NCBI RefSeq assembly: GCF_014645735.1
Contig: NZ_BMMH01000003.1
Location: 186,001-250,000 of the forward strand
Length of the DNA stretch: 64,000 bases
Direction of reading: 5' to 3'
Origin: Nocardia jinanensis
GTDB lineage: Bacteria > Actinomycetota > Actinomycetes > Mycobacteriales > Mycobacteriaceae
The notes under the pieces were generated by a model that worked only from the letters and a program-made list of their open reading frames with translations, was not told the origin of the DNA and searched no databases. This document shows, piece after piece, positions 43,042-50,940 of this stretch. A program made the position numbers and the translations under genes. Each line of letters starts with the position of its first letter. Within the stretch, counting starts at the first letter, position 1.

Positions 43042-43536
43042 CTACCCGGCGGTGGGGTCGGGGTAGCGGCCGGCCAGGTCGGCGCGGGCTCGGGTGCAGA
43101 TCGCGCCGTACTCCTCGTCGGTCAGGTCGATGGCGAACTGCATTGCGCCGAGTACGTCTTCGAGGCTGTGCACCGTGGGGGCGTCCTCGCGGCGGCGTAT
43201 CCCCTGGATGTACTGCTCCAGGTATTCCATGGCTTCGTCCTGGTCACCGCGCCACAGATACGCGAACACATGGCCGAAGGCGTCGCCGATGTGCAGCATT
43301 TTCCCCTCGGCATCCCAGCTCTTGGGTTCGCTCTCGACCAGCCAGGTGAAGTACGTGTCGAGCAGGCCCTGGCGGACCCGTGGCGGCATCTCCGCCGATA
43401 CCCCCATCAGCACCGCTTCCGGTTTGCGGTGCTGGCCCACATACACGCGGCGCCCGGGATTGGCGGCCACGTCTTTGATCAGTTTGGTCACCGCTGCGCG
43501 GAATTCACTCACGGGCAACACGTTCGGGAAGGTCAT
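43042..43536 (-). CDS. Phd/YefM-like antitoxin-domain protein
   Basis: This 164-residue protein begins with a prevent-host-death fold (PVSEFRAAVTKLIKDVAAN, then RRVYVGQHRKPEAVLMG). About 110 further helical residues follow (MEYLEQYIQGIRRREDAP). No RelE or Doc toxin gene is next to it, so it may be a regulator that has lost its toxin or has the effector fused. Its ATG is about 10 bp from a -10 element, and a strong dyad covers its promoter, as expected for autoregulation. Confidence 0.72.
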   Translation of the reverse strand: MTFPNVLPVSEFRAAVTKLIKDVAANPGRRVYVGQHRKPEAVLMGVSAEMPPRVRQGLLDTYFTWLVESEPKSWDAEGKMLHIGDAFGHVFAYLWRGDQDEAMEYLEQYIQGIRRREDAPTVHSLEDVLGAMQFAIDLTDEEYGAICTRARADLAGRYPDPTAG

Positions 43537-43544
43537 ATCCCCAC

Positions 43545-43597
43545 ACTATCCGTTATGTACAGAAATATGTACAAGTTGATGGACGTATTTCTGTACA
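43545..43597 (-). promoter_or_regulatory. Operator-promoter of the Phd-like gene
   Basis: A perfect 12-bp inverted repeat, TGTACAGAAATA (43556-43567) and TATTTCTGTACA (43586-43597), encloses a third TGTACA (43568-43573). On the minus strand that central TGTACA sits at -35 relative to GATAGT (-10, 43550-43545). Binding at the dyad would block transcription. This is a typical toxin-antitoxin autoregulation layout. Confidence 0.7.
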
Positions 43598-43601
43598 TAG
43601 A

Positions 43602-43754
43602 ATGGCTCGGTTGTGTTTCAGCTGCGGCGGTGCGTGCGACCGTATCCGGTCTCGGTTCGGCGTCTTTCGCTGGACCTCGGCCGGTTTCGTCCGAGATTCG
43701 CCGGTTTCGTCCGAGTCCGGCCGAGGGGCGGCCGAGTCCGGCCGAGGAGGGTGA
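43602..43754 (+). CDS. Possible small ORF with CxxC motif and repeats
   Basis: This 50-codon ORF begins MARLCFSCGGACDR with paired cysteines. The rest is encoded by short direct repeats (GGTTTCGTCCGAG twice, GCCGAGTCCGGCCGAGG twice, at 43677-43750). No ribosome-binding site is visible. It may be non-coding repeat DNA between two divergent genes. Confidence 0.25.
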   Translation: MARLCFSCGGACDRIRSRFGVFRWTSAGFVRDSPVSSESGRGAAESGRGG

Positions 43755-43807
43755 CTGCGTCGGCGTTCGGCTCTGGAATGGGATCCATAACACCCCGAGG
43801 AGGCGAT

Positions 43808-43936
43808 ATGTGGAAAGAGATCGGCACGACGGTGCGGGCGGCGATGAGGGACTGGGGCACCACGATGCGACTGTGTGTCTTGGTGGTGGCCCTGGCTCTC
43901 GCCGCGGCCACGGTCATGTGGGGGCTGGCATCGTGA
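43808..43936 (+). CDS. 42-residue membrane peptide
   Basis: ATG 43808 follows GAGGAGG by 4 bp. The product is a short amphipathic start (MWKEIGTTVRAAMRDWGT) and a single TM helix (LCVLVVALALAAATVMWG). It precedes the HTH/channel gene by 28 bp on the same strand. Size and topology would fit a regulator of the channel or a membrane-active toxin. Confidence 0.6.
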   Translation: MWKEIGTTVRAAMRDWGTTMRLCVLVVALALAAATVMWGLAS

Positions 43937-43964
43937 GCGTCTGCCGCAGTGGAGGCTTGGCAGA

Positions 43965-45272
43965 ATGTGCGCTGTGATGGCCGGGGGCGCACAACGCGCG
44001 ATCGAGGACTTCGCGGCGGCGCTGGCCGACCTGCGCAACCACGCGGGGAAACCCAGCTTCGCCCGGATCCAGAACCTGTCGAAGTTGCGGGACACCGACT
44101 CCTCGGCAGGTCGAGCGATATCGCTGCCGAGTACGACCGCCTCGGACGCGATCCGGGGCAAACGGCTGCCCTCGATCGCGACCGTACTGGCGTTCGTCGA
44201 CGCCTGCCGCAGAGCCGCAGTCGAAGACGGCATGGTCGTCGACGCGCCGCGCTTCGATCTGGCGATGTGGCAACAGCGGTGGCGCGCGGCGCGCGATATA
44301 CGCGACGCCGACACCGAGGCCCCCACAACCGACACTGCGGGCACCGATGACAGTGGGCTGGCCTCCGATCCGACAGACGACGAGGAACCACGCCGAACGG
44401 CCACGGCCGGCGCGGATGTGCGGGCTCTGATCACCGAGTACGCGCAGTCCTACGCGCAGGACGTCGACGGTTTCTACGCCGAACCACGAACCCACCGGCG
44501 ATATCTGGAAGAGGGCAGTCTGGAAAAACTTCACGACCTGGTGAGCCTGGTTCTCGAGGTCTACGACCCGCCCAGCACTCGCCGGATCCGCAACAACCTC
44601 GTACTGGCCGATATCTACTTCGAAGCCGACTCCGTGCGAGATGTCGCTTCGGTGTCCCCACAACCCGGCGCGACTGAACCGCGCCCGGGCATCCCTGCTG
44701 AATATTTCGCCGCTCTGCTGGCCGCCGAAGTCGAGTTCCACGGGCCCGTGCGCCTCAACTACACCGAAAAGAGCCTGCTCGCCGAGTTCTACGAGCGGGC
44801 TGGAGAATGGATGCTGAAATACGGCCTGTTCACCCACGCCGCCTTCGCCTATCGGCGGGCAGCGATCGTGCACTACCAGAACGAAGAAGCCGGCCAACAG
44901 GAACGATGCGAACTCCTGTCCGCCCGCTCCCAATGCAACGCACTACCGCCAGGATTTCAGAAGCTCGCCATGTCCACCGTCGACATACTCTGCGGATACG
45001 GCTACCTGCCAGCCCGGATGCTGAGCTGGATGGTCATCCAGATCATCGTGTTCGCCGCCCTGCTCGTGTTCCTTACCGGGGCGGTCTCCGTGTCGACGAC
45101 AGTCCAGGCGGCTTTCATCAACTATTTCACCCCCCTCGGAATCGGAGACACCGGCGACTTCTCCGGAGCCGCGCAACTCCTACTCGTGATCGAGTCCTTC
45201 ACCGGGACCCTGTCCGTCCTGGTGTTCGCCGTTCTACTGGCGCGCAGGTTCCTCCGGGTAGGCCGCCGATAA
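43965..45272 (+). CDS. HTH-domain protein fused to an ion-channel-like domain
   Basis: This 435-residue protein has an N-terminus (FAAALADLRNHAGKPSFARI, LPSTTASDAIRGKRLPSI) that resembles the XRE-like recognition module found on actinobacterial conflict proteins. An acidic linker and a helical region of about 150 residues follow (HAAFAYRRAAIVHYQNEEAG is TPR-like). The C-terminus is two TM helices with a re-entrant loop (INYFTPLGIGDTGDF, then LLVIESFTGTLSVLVFAVLL), as in two-TM potassium channels, with IGD in place of YGD. It may be a sensor-gated membrane effector. ATG 43965 is 9 bp from GGAGG. Confidence 0.68.
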   Translation: MCAVMAGGAQRAIEDFAAALADLRNHAGKPSFARIQNLSKLRDTDSSAGRAISLPSTTASDAIRGKRLPSIATVLAFVDACRRAAVEDGMVVDAPRFDLAMWQQRWRAARDIRDADTEAPTTDTAGTDDSGLASDPTDDEEPRRTATAGADVRALITEYAQSYAQDVDGFYAEPRTHRRYLEEGSLEKLHDLVSLVLEVYDPPSTRRIRNNLVLADIYFEADSVRDVASVSPQPGATEPRPGIPAEYFAALLAAEVEFHGPVRLNYTEKSLLAEFYERAGEWMLKYGLFTHAAFAYRRAAIVHYQNEEAGQQERCELLSARSQCNALPPGFQKLAMSTVDILCGYGYLPARMLSWMVIQIIVFAALLVFLTGAVSVSTTVQAAFINYFTPLGIGDTGDFSGAAQLLLVIESFTGTLSVLVFAVLLARRFLRVGRR

Positions 45273-45297
45273 GTGAGCCGAATGGTGGTGACTGTTT

Positions 45298-45316
45298 CGG
45301 TGTCGGCGCGACACCG
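45298..45316 (+). terminator. Hairpin after the channel gene
   Basis: CGGTGTCG and CGACACCG form a perfect 8-bp stem with a 3-nt loop, 26 bp after the stop codon. No T tract follows. It is a possible weak terminator. Confidence 0.4.
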
Positions 45317-45403
45317 CCGCGTCGGTTCGGGTGCACCGAGGTGTTGCCGTGGACGGATATGGTGCTGCGGCCGAACCTTTCCCGTCGAGGTAGGAGGCCC
45401 GGG

Positions 45404-45868
45404 ATGTCGAGAATGCGGAACGCGGCGCGGGTGCTGGTGTGCGCCGGTGCACTCACCGTGGTGGTGCAGCCGACCACCGCGCATGCCGAGCCTCCGGGGA
45501 TTCCGGATCCCGCGGCTGCCCGCGCGATGCTGGACGGCCTCACCATCGCCGCGAAATCGTCGATGGCCGGATACTCGCGCGAGCAGTTCCCGCACTGGAG
45601 CACTGTCTCCGACGGATGCACCGCCCGCGAGACGGTGCTGCAGCGCGACGGATCCGGGGTAAGTGTCGACGAGCAGTGCCGGCCCACCGCCGGTGAGTGG
45701 TATTCGCCCTATGACGAGCAGACCGTTACCGACTCCGCCGATGTCGATATCGACCACGTCGGGGTCCAGGTAGTAATCGCGCGAAAAACAACACATATGG
45801 CTGGGCCAGCGGTGATGGCGGAGTATTTCGGTTCCAGTGGGTTTACGTGCGTGGTGCGGTGCCGCTGA
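45404..45868 (+). pseudogene. Secreted HNH nuclease (DUF1524-like), cut by MITE copy 1
   Basis: A Sec signal peptide (MSRMRNAARVLVCAGALTVV, cleavage after AHA) precedes a domain typical of secreted actinobacterial nucleases (GYSREQFPHWSTVSDGCTAR, then EWYSPYDEQTV). The reading reaches DIDHV, the start of the HNH core, and then passes into the MITE-like element at 45761. The catalytic domain is missing, so the product is inactive. A TAGGAGG lies 6 bp before the ATG. Confidence 0.78.
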
Positions 45869-46029
45869 CGATGCGAGCATCCGCCGAAAATCGGGCGGAT
45901 ATGCCGTATCTACTGATGAGACCACTGCCGGGAGCCCACTCCGACCCGTTCAACCTCTTCTTTGTGGCTGCACCGACCAGGTAGAACGGGCATATCCGTT
46001 GTTTTTTCGGCGATTACTACCGGAACCCC
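45761..46029 (+). mobile_element. MITE-like element, copy 1 (diverged)
   Basis: The ends are inverted repeats of about 31 bp: GGTAGTAATCGCGCGAAAAA at the left and the near-complement of GGTAGTAATCGCCGAAAAAA at the right, flanked by GGGGTCC/GGGGTTCC. The element is 269 bp and encodes no transposase. It shares termini and about 50 bp at each end with the copies at 48552 and 50379. It interrupts the secreted-nuclease gene. Confidence 0.75.
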
Positions 46030-46220
46030 AACCAGGGCGCGTCTTCGTTCACCTGGCCCAGCGGGCCTGGTAGCTCCAGCAGCAGTTCCGCCAGCAGCAG
46101 GAACGTGGCGCCGGGCCCGCACGACGAGCGCCGGGCTGGATCGGTGAACACCTCGTTCGGGTCGTTGATCCTGTCCGGCCACGACCCGGAAGCAGCGTGC
46201 CCGGCTCGCTGACCAGGCAC
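46030..46220 (-). pseudogene. Gene fragment next to MITE copy 1
   Basis: The minus strand carries about 60 codons of good composition (NDPNEVFTDPARRSSCGPGA, then LLLAELLLELPGPLGQVNED). It ends at the MITE border with APWLG. No start codon with a ribosome-binding site is evident. It looks like the remaining part of a gene whose 3' end was replaced by the element. Confidence 0.4.
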
Positions 46221-46390
46221 CTCGTCTCTCCGGTGCCGTTTCTCTGCGGTACAGCCTCATCCGGTTTAGGCCGTCGTGAAACACGGAACCCGTTGCAGGT
46301 GAGGCCATTCGGACCCTGCCGGTCGTGTGAAGCCTGAATATGGAAGATGGCGCCCTGTCGGCGTTGCGCAGATGATGCGCAAATCTTAAG

Positions 46391-46420
46391 TGCTACGCTG
46401 CGTGCGAATTTTGATTCGTA
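46391..46420 (+). promoter_or_regulatory. Promoter/operator of the XRE-ImmA pair
   Basis: TGCTACGCT (46391-46399) is an extended -10. Directly downstream, TGCGAAT (46403-46409) and ATTCGTA (46414-46420) form a dyad with one mismatch and a 4-bp spacer. It lies about 30 bp before the first ATG, where an XRE protein could bind to repress the operon. Confidence 0.5.
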
Positions 46421-46450
46421 AGTGAGCGGGCGGTGTTAGGGGAGGTATTC

Positions 46451-47266
46451 ATGAGCGAGCAGGCGGCACCCACCGAGTGGGAGACCGATCGTTTCGGTGT
46501 GCACGCTCTACCGTTGCGCCGCGCGATCTGGCGCGGATTGCAGGCGGCTCATCAGCGCGCCCTGGCTGCTTACGAGGGGTTGGGGCTGAACAGCAATGAC
46601 GGCTACGGCCTGATCTGGCTGGTGCAGCACGACGAGTTGGGTATCGCGGTCGAGGAAGTGGTGTCGGATGCACGGCGGATCAAGCCGGCGCGCGCCCGCT
46701 ACGAGCTGGTCGTGGTCGGCGATACCAACGTCATCTTGTATCCGTGGAAGTTCGCCGACGACGCGCACACGCCGGTGGAAGTAGCGAAGATGACGATGTC
46801 GAAGCTGCGGGAGAACCTGCTGGCGCTCACTCAGGAGCCGGAGGACCAGCTCAGCATCGAGCAGGCCCACCTCACTCAGGAAGAACTCGACGCCGCCTTC
46901 GAGGATGTGGATACCTTCCTCGCCGACGCGGTGGAGGCGGGTCGGCTGGTCCTCATCGCCTACGCCAGCAATCCGCTCTCCGGTGTGCTGCGCGTCTACT
47001 GGGGCGAGGCCTCTCAAGCCGATGACCAAGGCCGGTTGAACTGGAAACACCTCGAGCAGATCCCCCCGGTCGCCGACACGGACACCGGTGAGGGATTCGT
47101 GCGCCCCGCCGGGCCCGCGCCTGTTCCAGGTCCGAAGACCGGCACGGGTCCTCGCTGGGATCAGGCCCCGTTGGGCGAGTTCGACCTGGCACCGCGTACG
47201 CCACTGACCTCACCCGATGGCGGGCATCCGCCGACACCACAACCCGAGACCGGAAGCGATGACTGA
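46451..47266 (+). CDS. Partner protein of the XRE-ImmA gene, unknown
   Basis: This 271-residue protein has a mixed alpha/beta domain (GLIWLVQHDELGIAVEEVVS, ARYELVVVGDTNVILYPWKF). A Pro-rich C-terminal third (PAGPAPVPGPKTGTGPRWD) follows. ATG 46451 follows GGGAGG. It overlaps the protease gene by 8 bp. In XRE/COG2856 modules the small partner is the toxin or the protease target, so that is the likely role here. Confidence 0.7.
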   Translation: MSEQAAPTEWETDRFGVHALPLRRAIWRGLQAAHQRALAAYEGLGLNSNDGYGLIWLVQHDELGIAVEEVVSDARRIKPARARYELVVVGDTNVILYPWKFADDAHTPVEVAKMTMSKLRENLLALTQEPEDQLSIEQAHLTQEELDAAFEDVDTFLADAVEAGRLVLIAYASNPLSGVLRVYWGEASQADDQGRLNWKHLEQIPPVADTDTGEGFVRPAGPAPVPGPKTGTGPRWDQAPLGEFDLAPRTPLTSPDGGHPPTPQPETGSDD

Positions 47267-48455
47267 ACGCCCACCCCTGGATCTGTTCTCCAGTGACACC
47301 GCCACCGCGATTTCGGCTTCCGATATCGCGGTGGCGTTCGACCCGGCTCGCTTGACCCAGGCCCGTCAGCTCGCCGGGCTGACGAAGGCGGCTCTGGCCG
47401 CGCAGATCGGGATTTCGGGTGCGGCGGTGAGCCAGTGGGAGTCACGTACTTCCCCGCCGCGCCCGGACCACCTGAGCCGGGCGGCCGAGGTCCTCGATGT
47501 CCCCGTCGAGTTCTTCGCCGCGGGCCGGCCCCTGGCCCAACTCGACGGCGCAGGCGCGCATTTCCGCAGTCTGCGCTCGACCAAAGCAGCACAGCGGGCC
47601 AAGGCCGTCGCTTTCGCCCAGCAGGTGTGGGAGCTGGCCTATGCGCTGGAGAAACACGTCCAGTTCCCCGCGATCGACCTGCCCGGGTTCCTGCCCGATG
47701 ACCCGACCCATCTCGGCGATACTCCGGCCGAGGCCGCCCGCGCGTTGCGGGCCCACTGGGCACTGGGACGCGGGCCGATCCCGCACCTGGTGCGCACCTT
47801 GGAGATGCGCGGGATCGTCACCACCATGGTGCGTTTCGCCGGTGAGGACACCCCCACCGTCAACGCCTTCTCCACCTCCCGCATGCCGCGCCCCACGATC
47901 GTGCTGACACCCGACCGCGGCGACGACGTGTGCTGGCACCGGTTCACCGCCGCTCACGAACTCGGCCACCTCGTCCTGCACCGCGACGCGGCCCCCGGCG
48001 ACCTCGATCAGGAACGCGAAGCCGACGCCTTCGCCGCCGAATTCCTCACCCCCGCCGACCAGATCACCGGCCTGCTCCCGCGCCGCTTCGATGTCAAAGC
48101 CCTCGGACAGCTCAGTCACGAGTGGGGTGTGTCGATCAAATCGCTGGTCTACCGCTCCCGAGAGACCGGTGCCATCTCCGATGCCGTGGCCCGTCGCGCC
48201 TACCAGCGCCTGCACCACCTCTACGAGATCGGCATGCTCGGCGACGACCCCGTCACCCACCATCCCGGTGAGGTCCCCACCCTGCTGTCCAAAGCGTTCG
48301 AACTCGCCGAAACGCACGGCACTCTCACTCTCGCCAGCCTCGCCCGAGAACTTCACTGGCGCCCCAAACGCCTCCGTGAACTCCTCGGCCAGCCCGACAA
48401 GCGCCCCGTCCTCCGTCTGATCACCAACGCCGAAACCCCGCCTGACCCCGCCTGA
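47259..48455 (+). CDS. XRE regulator fused to ImmA/IrrE-type metalloprotease
   Basis: This 398-residue protein has an XRE HTH at about residues 32-85 (LTKAALAAQIGISGAAVSQW). An M78 peptidase domain has HELGH at 233-237 and a further Glu at 254 (EREADAFAAEFL) as zinc ligand. A C-terminal helical domain of about 100 residues follows. ImmA-type proteases cleave repressors or toxins on a stress signal. With the upstream gene it forms a two-gene conflict or regulatory module. An 8-bp overlap couples the two. Confidence 0.87.
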   Translation: MTERPPLDLFSSDTATAISASDIAVAFDPARLTQARQLAGLTKAALAAQIGISGAAVSQWESRTSPPRPDHLSRAAEVLDVPVEFFAAGRPLAQLDGAGAHFRSLRSTKAAQRAKAVAFAQQVWELAYALEKHVQFPAIDLPGFLPDDPTHLGDTPAEAARALRAHWALGRGPIPHLVRTLEMRGIVTTMVRFAGEDTPTVNAFSTSRMPRPTIVLTPDRGDDVCWHRFTAAHELGHLVLHRDAAPGDLDQEREADAFAAEFLTPADQITGLLPRRFDVKALGQLSHEWGVSIKSLVYRSRETGAISDAVARRAYQRLHHLYEIGMLGDDPVTHHPGEVPTLLSKAFELAETHGTLTLASLARELHWRPKRLRELLGQPDKRPVLRLITNAETPPDPA

Positions 48456-48551
48456 CCAGAATCGAAGAGCCGTGCCGGTCCGGTGTGAGACCACGTGGAT
48501 CCGGTTCGCGTCGTCGCCGATGTCGAGTACCGGGTGACGCACTGGCGAAAA

Positions 48552-48861
48552 GGGGTCCCGGTAGTAATCGCGCGAAAACAACAAAGTCGGCTGGACCAGC
48601 AGCGATGGTGCCTCGTTGATGCTCCGGGCACAGTCCGAGGGGTCGCGAGAAGCTCGCATCCGATGAGGGTCCGCAACAGGTGGTGTCCGCAGACCTTCGT
48701 TCGCGATACACCCTCAGCAGCAATGTATTTCCGCAGGTCGAACCTGTAACGCGTGCCGTGTACGCGGCAACGCCAACTCCTCGGGGGTTAGCGATACACC
48801 GGCCACTGACCAGGCCCAACGCCCATATCCGTTGTTTTTCGGCGAGTTCTACCGGAACCCC
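48552..48861 (+). mobile_element. MITE-like element, copy 2
   Basis: This 310-bp element has ends GGGGTCCCGGTAGTAATCGC and the complement of GGGGTTCCGGTAGAACTCGC. It is nearly identical to copy 3 in reverse orientation, except for about 88 extra internal bases bounded by 10-bp direct repeats (GGTGTATCGC on the minus strand). It has no transposase gene. Confidence 0.82.
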
Positions 48862-49026
48862 GCAAACTCGGCGTGGCCCCAGCTCGCCATGGCCCGCGCC
48901 GCGTTACGCGAGGTGGCCGAGCCTGGGCGGCAGCGGGTTTGTCCGGGGTCGGTGCTCGCCGAAGCCCAGCAGATCAACGCCGAACTACAAAGCGCACAAC
49001 CTGCCACCCGGCGACCCTGGCCGTAA
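48862..49026 (+). pseudogene. 3' gene fragment after MITE copy 2
   Basis: Directly after the element border the plus strand reads AWPQLAMARAALREVAEPGR and continues to TAA at 49026 with good codon bias. There is no start codon of its own. It is the C-terminal end of a gene whose front was replaced by the element. The family is not recognised. Confidence 0.5.
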
Positions 49027-49035
49027 CCTCACGGA

Positions 49036-49203
49036 ATGACCTGCCGCACACGAGTGGCCAGCCGCGGCCATCTGGAGTACGCCCGACTTCTGCACGAGCA
49101 GGGCAAGAGCCTCGGCCAGATCGCAACTAAGACGGGGATCCCCAAGACCTCGCTGCACCGCTACCTCAAGCGCGTCCAGTCCCTCGAATCCACCCCCGGC
49201 TAA
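49036..49203 (+). CDS. Small HTH protein (55 aa)
   Basis: The product (ATG 49036) is little more than a resolvase-type HTH: HEQGKSLGQIATKTGIPKTS followed by LHRYLKRVQ. Its TAA overlaps the next ATG (TAATG), so it is translated together with the DUF3800 gene. It is the probable DNA-binding regulator of this two-gene unit. Confidence 0.65.
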   Translation: MTCRTRVASRGHLEYARLLHEQGKSLGQIATKTGIPKTSLHRYLKRVQSLESTPG

Positions 49204-50264
49204 TGAAGGTTGTAGACCCCGCCTGGCCGCTGTGGGCAGACACCCCGACCTTCGACAACACAGGTCCCGTCTGGGTGGCAGCAGACGAGTCCGGCGCCTC
49301 GGGCGAAAACCTGTCCGACCCGCAGGGTGTGTTCGCGCACGCCTCGGTGCGCATCGACGACGTAACCGCCGGTCCTCTTCTCGCCGACCTACGGCAGCAG
49401 GCAGGAGCCACCCAATCTCCCGAAGCGAAGTTCGCACAGTTCAAAACCAGACGCGGCAGGGAAGTCCTGGTCAGCGCGTTGGCGCCCGGCGGTGCTCTGG
49501 AGGACCGTGTCGTCATCACCGTTGCCGATAAACGCTTTTTGATCGTCTCCAAGATGATCGACTTGCTTGTCGAGGAACTGACTCATGAGCAAGGAATCGA
49601 CCTCTATGCCGATGGGTCCGCACGGCAGTTGGCTGTAACTTTCTTCCTCGACGGTCCTCGAGGACTCGGGGACCTGTGGGAGCCCTTGATGGCGGCCTTC
49701 GTCAGCCTGGCAAGGGCTACCCAACGGGGCGGAGGCGAGAAGGAAACCGTCGATTTGTTCTTCGCCCGGCTCAATCAAGCACGGTGGCGCTGTCATCGGC
49801 GGTCTGTCGAACCACTGCTCGACATCCTGTTGCGAACCCACGCTCACGCCGAAGCGCTCGTGCTTTCCACCGCGCAGCGCCATTCTCCACTGTTCCCTGG
49901 CCTGGATCCGCTCGTCACCATGCTGCCGATGACGATGCACCACGCGTACGCCGATCACGGCCCCGTGCGGTTCCTGCACGACGAGCAGAAGCTCTTCACC
50001 CCCGAGTTTGTCCAAGAGTCATTTCCCCTGATGTGGCACGTCCACTCGGACTTCGCAGGCCACGTCCCACGTACCCGCGTGGCGGAGTTCTGGACGGGGG
50101 ATTCACGCGAACATCCATCCATCCAGCTCGCGGACCTGGCCGCATCGGCCGCCCGATGCGTGGTCGAAGGCATACTCGGAAATCCCACCGAGATCGGAGA
50201 CGCACTGCAACCCACGCTCATGCCTTTGATTCGTGAGTACGTAGGAGCAAGCCTGCCGCTCTGA
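49203..50264 (+). CDS. DUF3800 protein
   Basis: This 353-residue protein begins with the DUF3800 hallmark VAADESGASGENL. Near the C-terminus it has HDEQKLFTPEF and IQLADLAASAAR, giving the acidic residues of an RNase H-like active site. DUF3800 proteins are common in islands and defence clusters and are suspected nucleases. The gene is coupled to a small HTH gene, and the pair is flanked by inverted MITE copies 2 and 3. Confidence 0.82.
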   Translation: MKVVDPAWPLWADTPTFDNTGPVWVAADESGASGENLSDPQGVFAHASVRIDDVTAGPLLADLRQQAGATQSPEAKFAQFKTRRGREVLVSALAPGGALEDRVVITVADKRFLIVSKMIDLLVEELTHEQGIDLYADGSARQLAVTFFLDGPRGLGDLWEPLMAAFVSLARATQRGGGEKETVDLFFARLNQARWRCHRRSVEPLLDILLRTHAHAEALVLSTAQRHSPLFPGLDPLVTMLPMTMHHAYADHGPVRFLHDEQKLFTPEFVQESFPLMWHVHSDFAGHVPRTRVAEFWTGDSREHPSIQLADLAASAARCVVEGILGNPTEIGDALQPTLMPLIREYVGASLPL

Positions 50265-50319
50265 GCTTGCGGGAGGGCGAGTTGCCTCGGGGCCGATCGC
50301 CCCCTGTGAGACTGCTCAG

Positions 50320-50378
50320 GTGATCGTCAGACCAGCACGAGAGCAGGACTTCCCTTTCTTCAAGGGTCCCGGTAGCAC
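50320..50378 (+). pseudogene. N-terminal remnant of a GNAT-like gene
   Basis: GTG 50320 starts VIVRPAREQDFPFFK, which matches the first strand and helix of many GNAT acetyltransferases. The frame then enters MITE copy 3 and stops at 50391. Only about 15 residues survive, so the family call is weak. Confidence 0.35.
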
Positions 50379-50600
50379 GGGGTTCCGGTAGAACTCGCCG
50401 AAAAACAACGGATATGGGCGTTGGGCCTGGTCAGTGGCCGGTGTATCGCGAACGAAGGTCTGCGGACACCACCTGTTGCGGACCCTCATCGGATGCGAGC
50501 TTCTCGCGACCCCTCGGACTGTGCCCGGAGCATCAACGAGGCACCATCGCTGCTGGTCCAGCCGACTTTGTTGTTTTTCGCGCGATTACTACCGGGACCC
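50379..50600 (-). mobile_element. MITE-like element, copy 3 (inverted relative to copy 2)
   Basis: This 222-bp element has the same termini as copy 2 and almost identical sequence throughout, in opposite orientation. It lacks the 88-bp block and keeps a single GGTGTATCGC, so it may have arisen by deletion between the direct repeats. An extra end fragment (GGGTCCCGGTAG) lies just outside at 50365-50376. Confidence 0.82.
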
Positions 50601-50673
50601 ATCCTGGGTAGACAGCGCTCCCGGCTGCTTCTTCGGCCTGGAGCGCTCGAGCGAGGTATACCGGAGGCGGTCC

Positions 50674-50928
50674 TTACCAGCCGGGGTCCTTGCGCATGTG
50701 GTCGGGAATGCCGGGGGTATCGGGGTCGTACTCGGTTCCGGCGAGGTCATCGGAAAACCTCCCCCCGACCGCGGCGGGGCCGGGGCCGGCTTTGGAGCGA
50801 ACGTTCTTGTCCCAGTCTTCGAACTGAGCTATGGCGGCGTCTCGTTCCTCCTCGGTCAGCGGTTTCCCGCCGGAGGCGATCACTTCTTCCCTGCTCCGGA
50901 ATATCTTTCCGGCGATGCGTTCGGCCAT
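50674..50928 (-). CDS. Candidate immunity protein for the ADP-ribosyltransferase toxin
   Basis: This is an 84-residue acidic protein (SREEVIASGGKPLTEEERDA, then RFSDDLAGTEYDPDTPGIPD). It is encoded 12 bp after the toxin gene. Small acidic genes in this position are typically immunity factors in polymorphic toxin loci. The family is unknown. Confidence 0.55.
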   Translation of the reverse strand: MAERIAGKIFRSREEVIASGGKPLTEEERDAAIAQFEDWDKNVRSKAGPGPAAVGGRFSDDLAGTEYDPDTPGIPDHMRKDPGW

Positions 50929-50940
50929 TTGCGATACCTC

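Noticed and set aside
43677..43750. Short direct repeats as a possible CRISPR array
   Set aside because: Units are 13-17 bp, irregular, overlap each other and have no spacers.
48456..48551. Minus-strand text resembling a RelE/ParE C-terminus (LDIGDDANRIHVVSHRTG)
   Set aside because: There is no stop at a suitable place and the frame runs on antisense to the ImmA gene; too short to call, though a toxin relic cut by MITE copy 2 remains possible.
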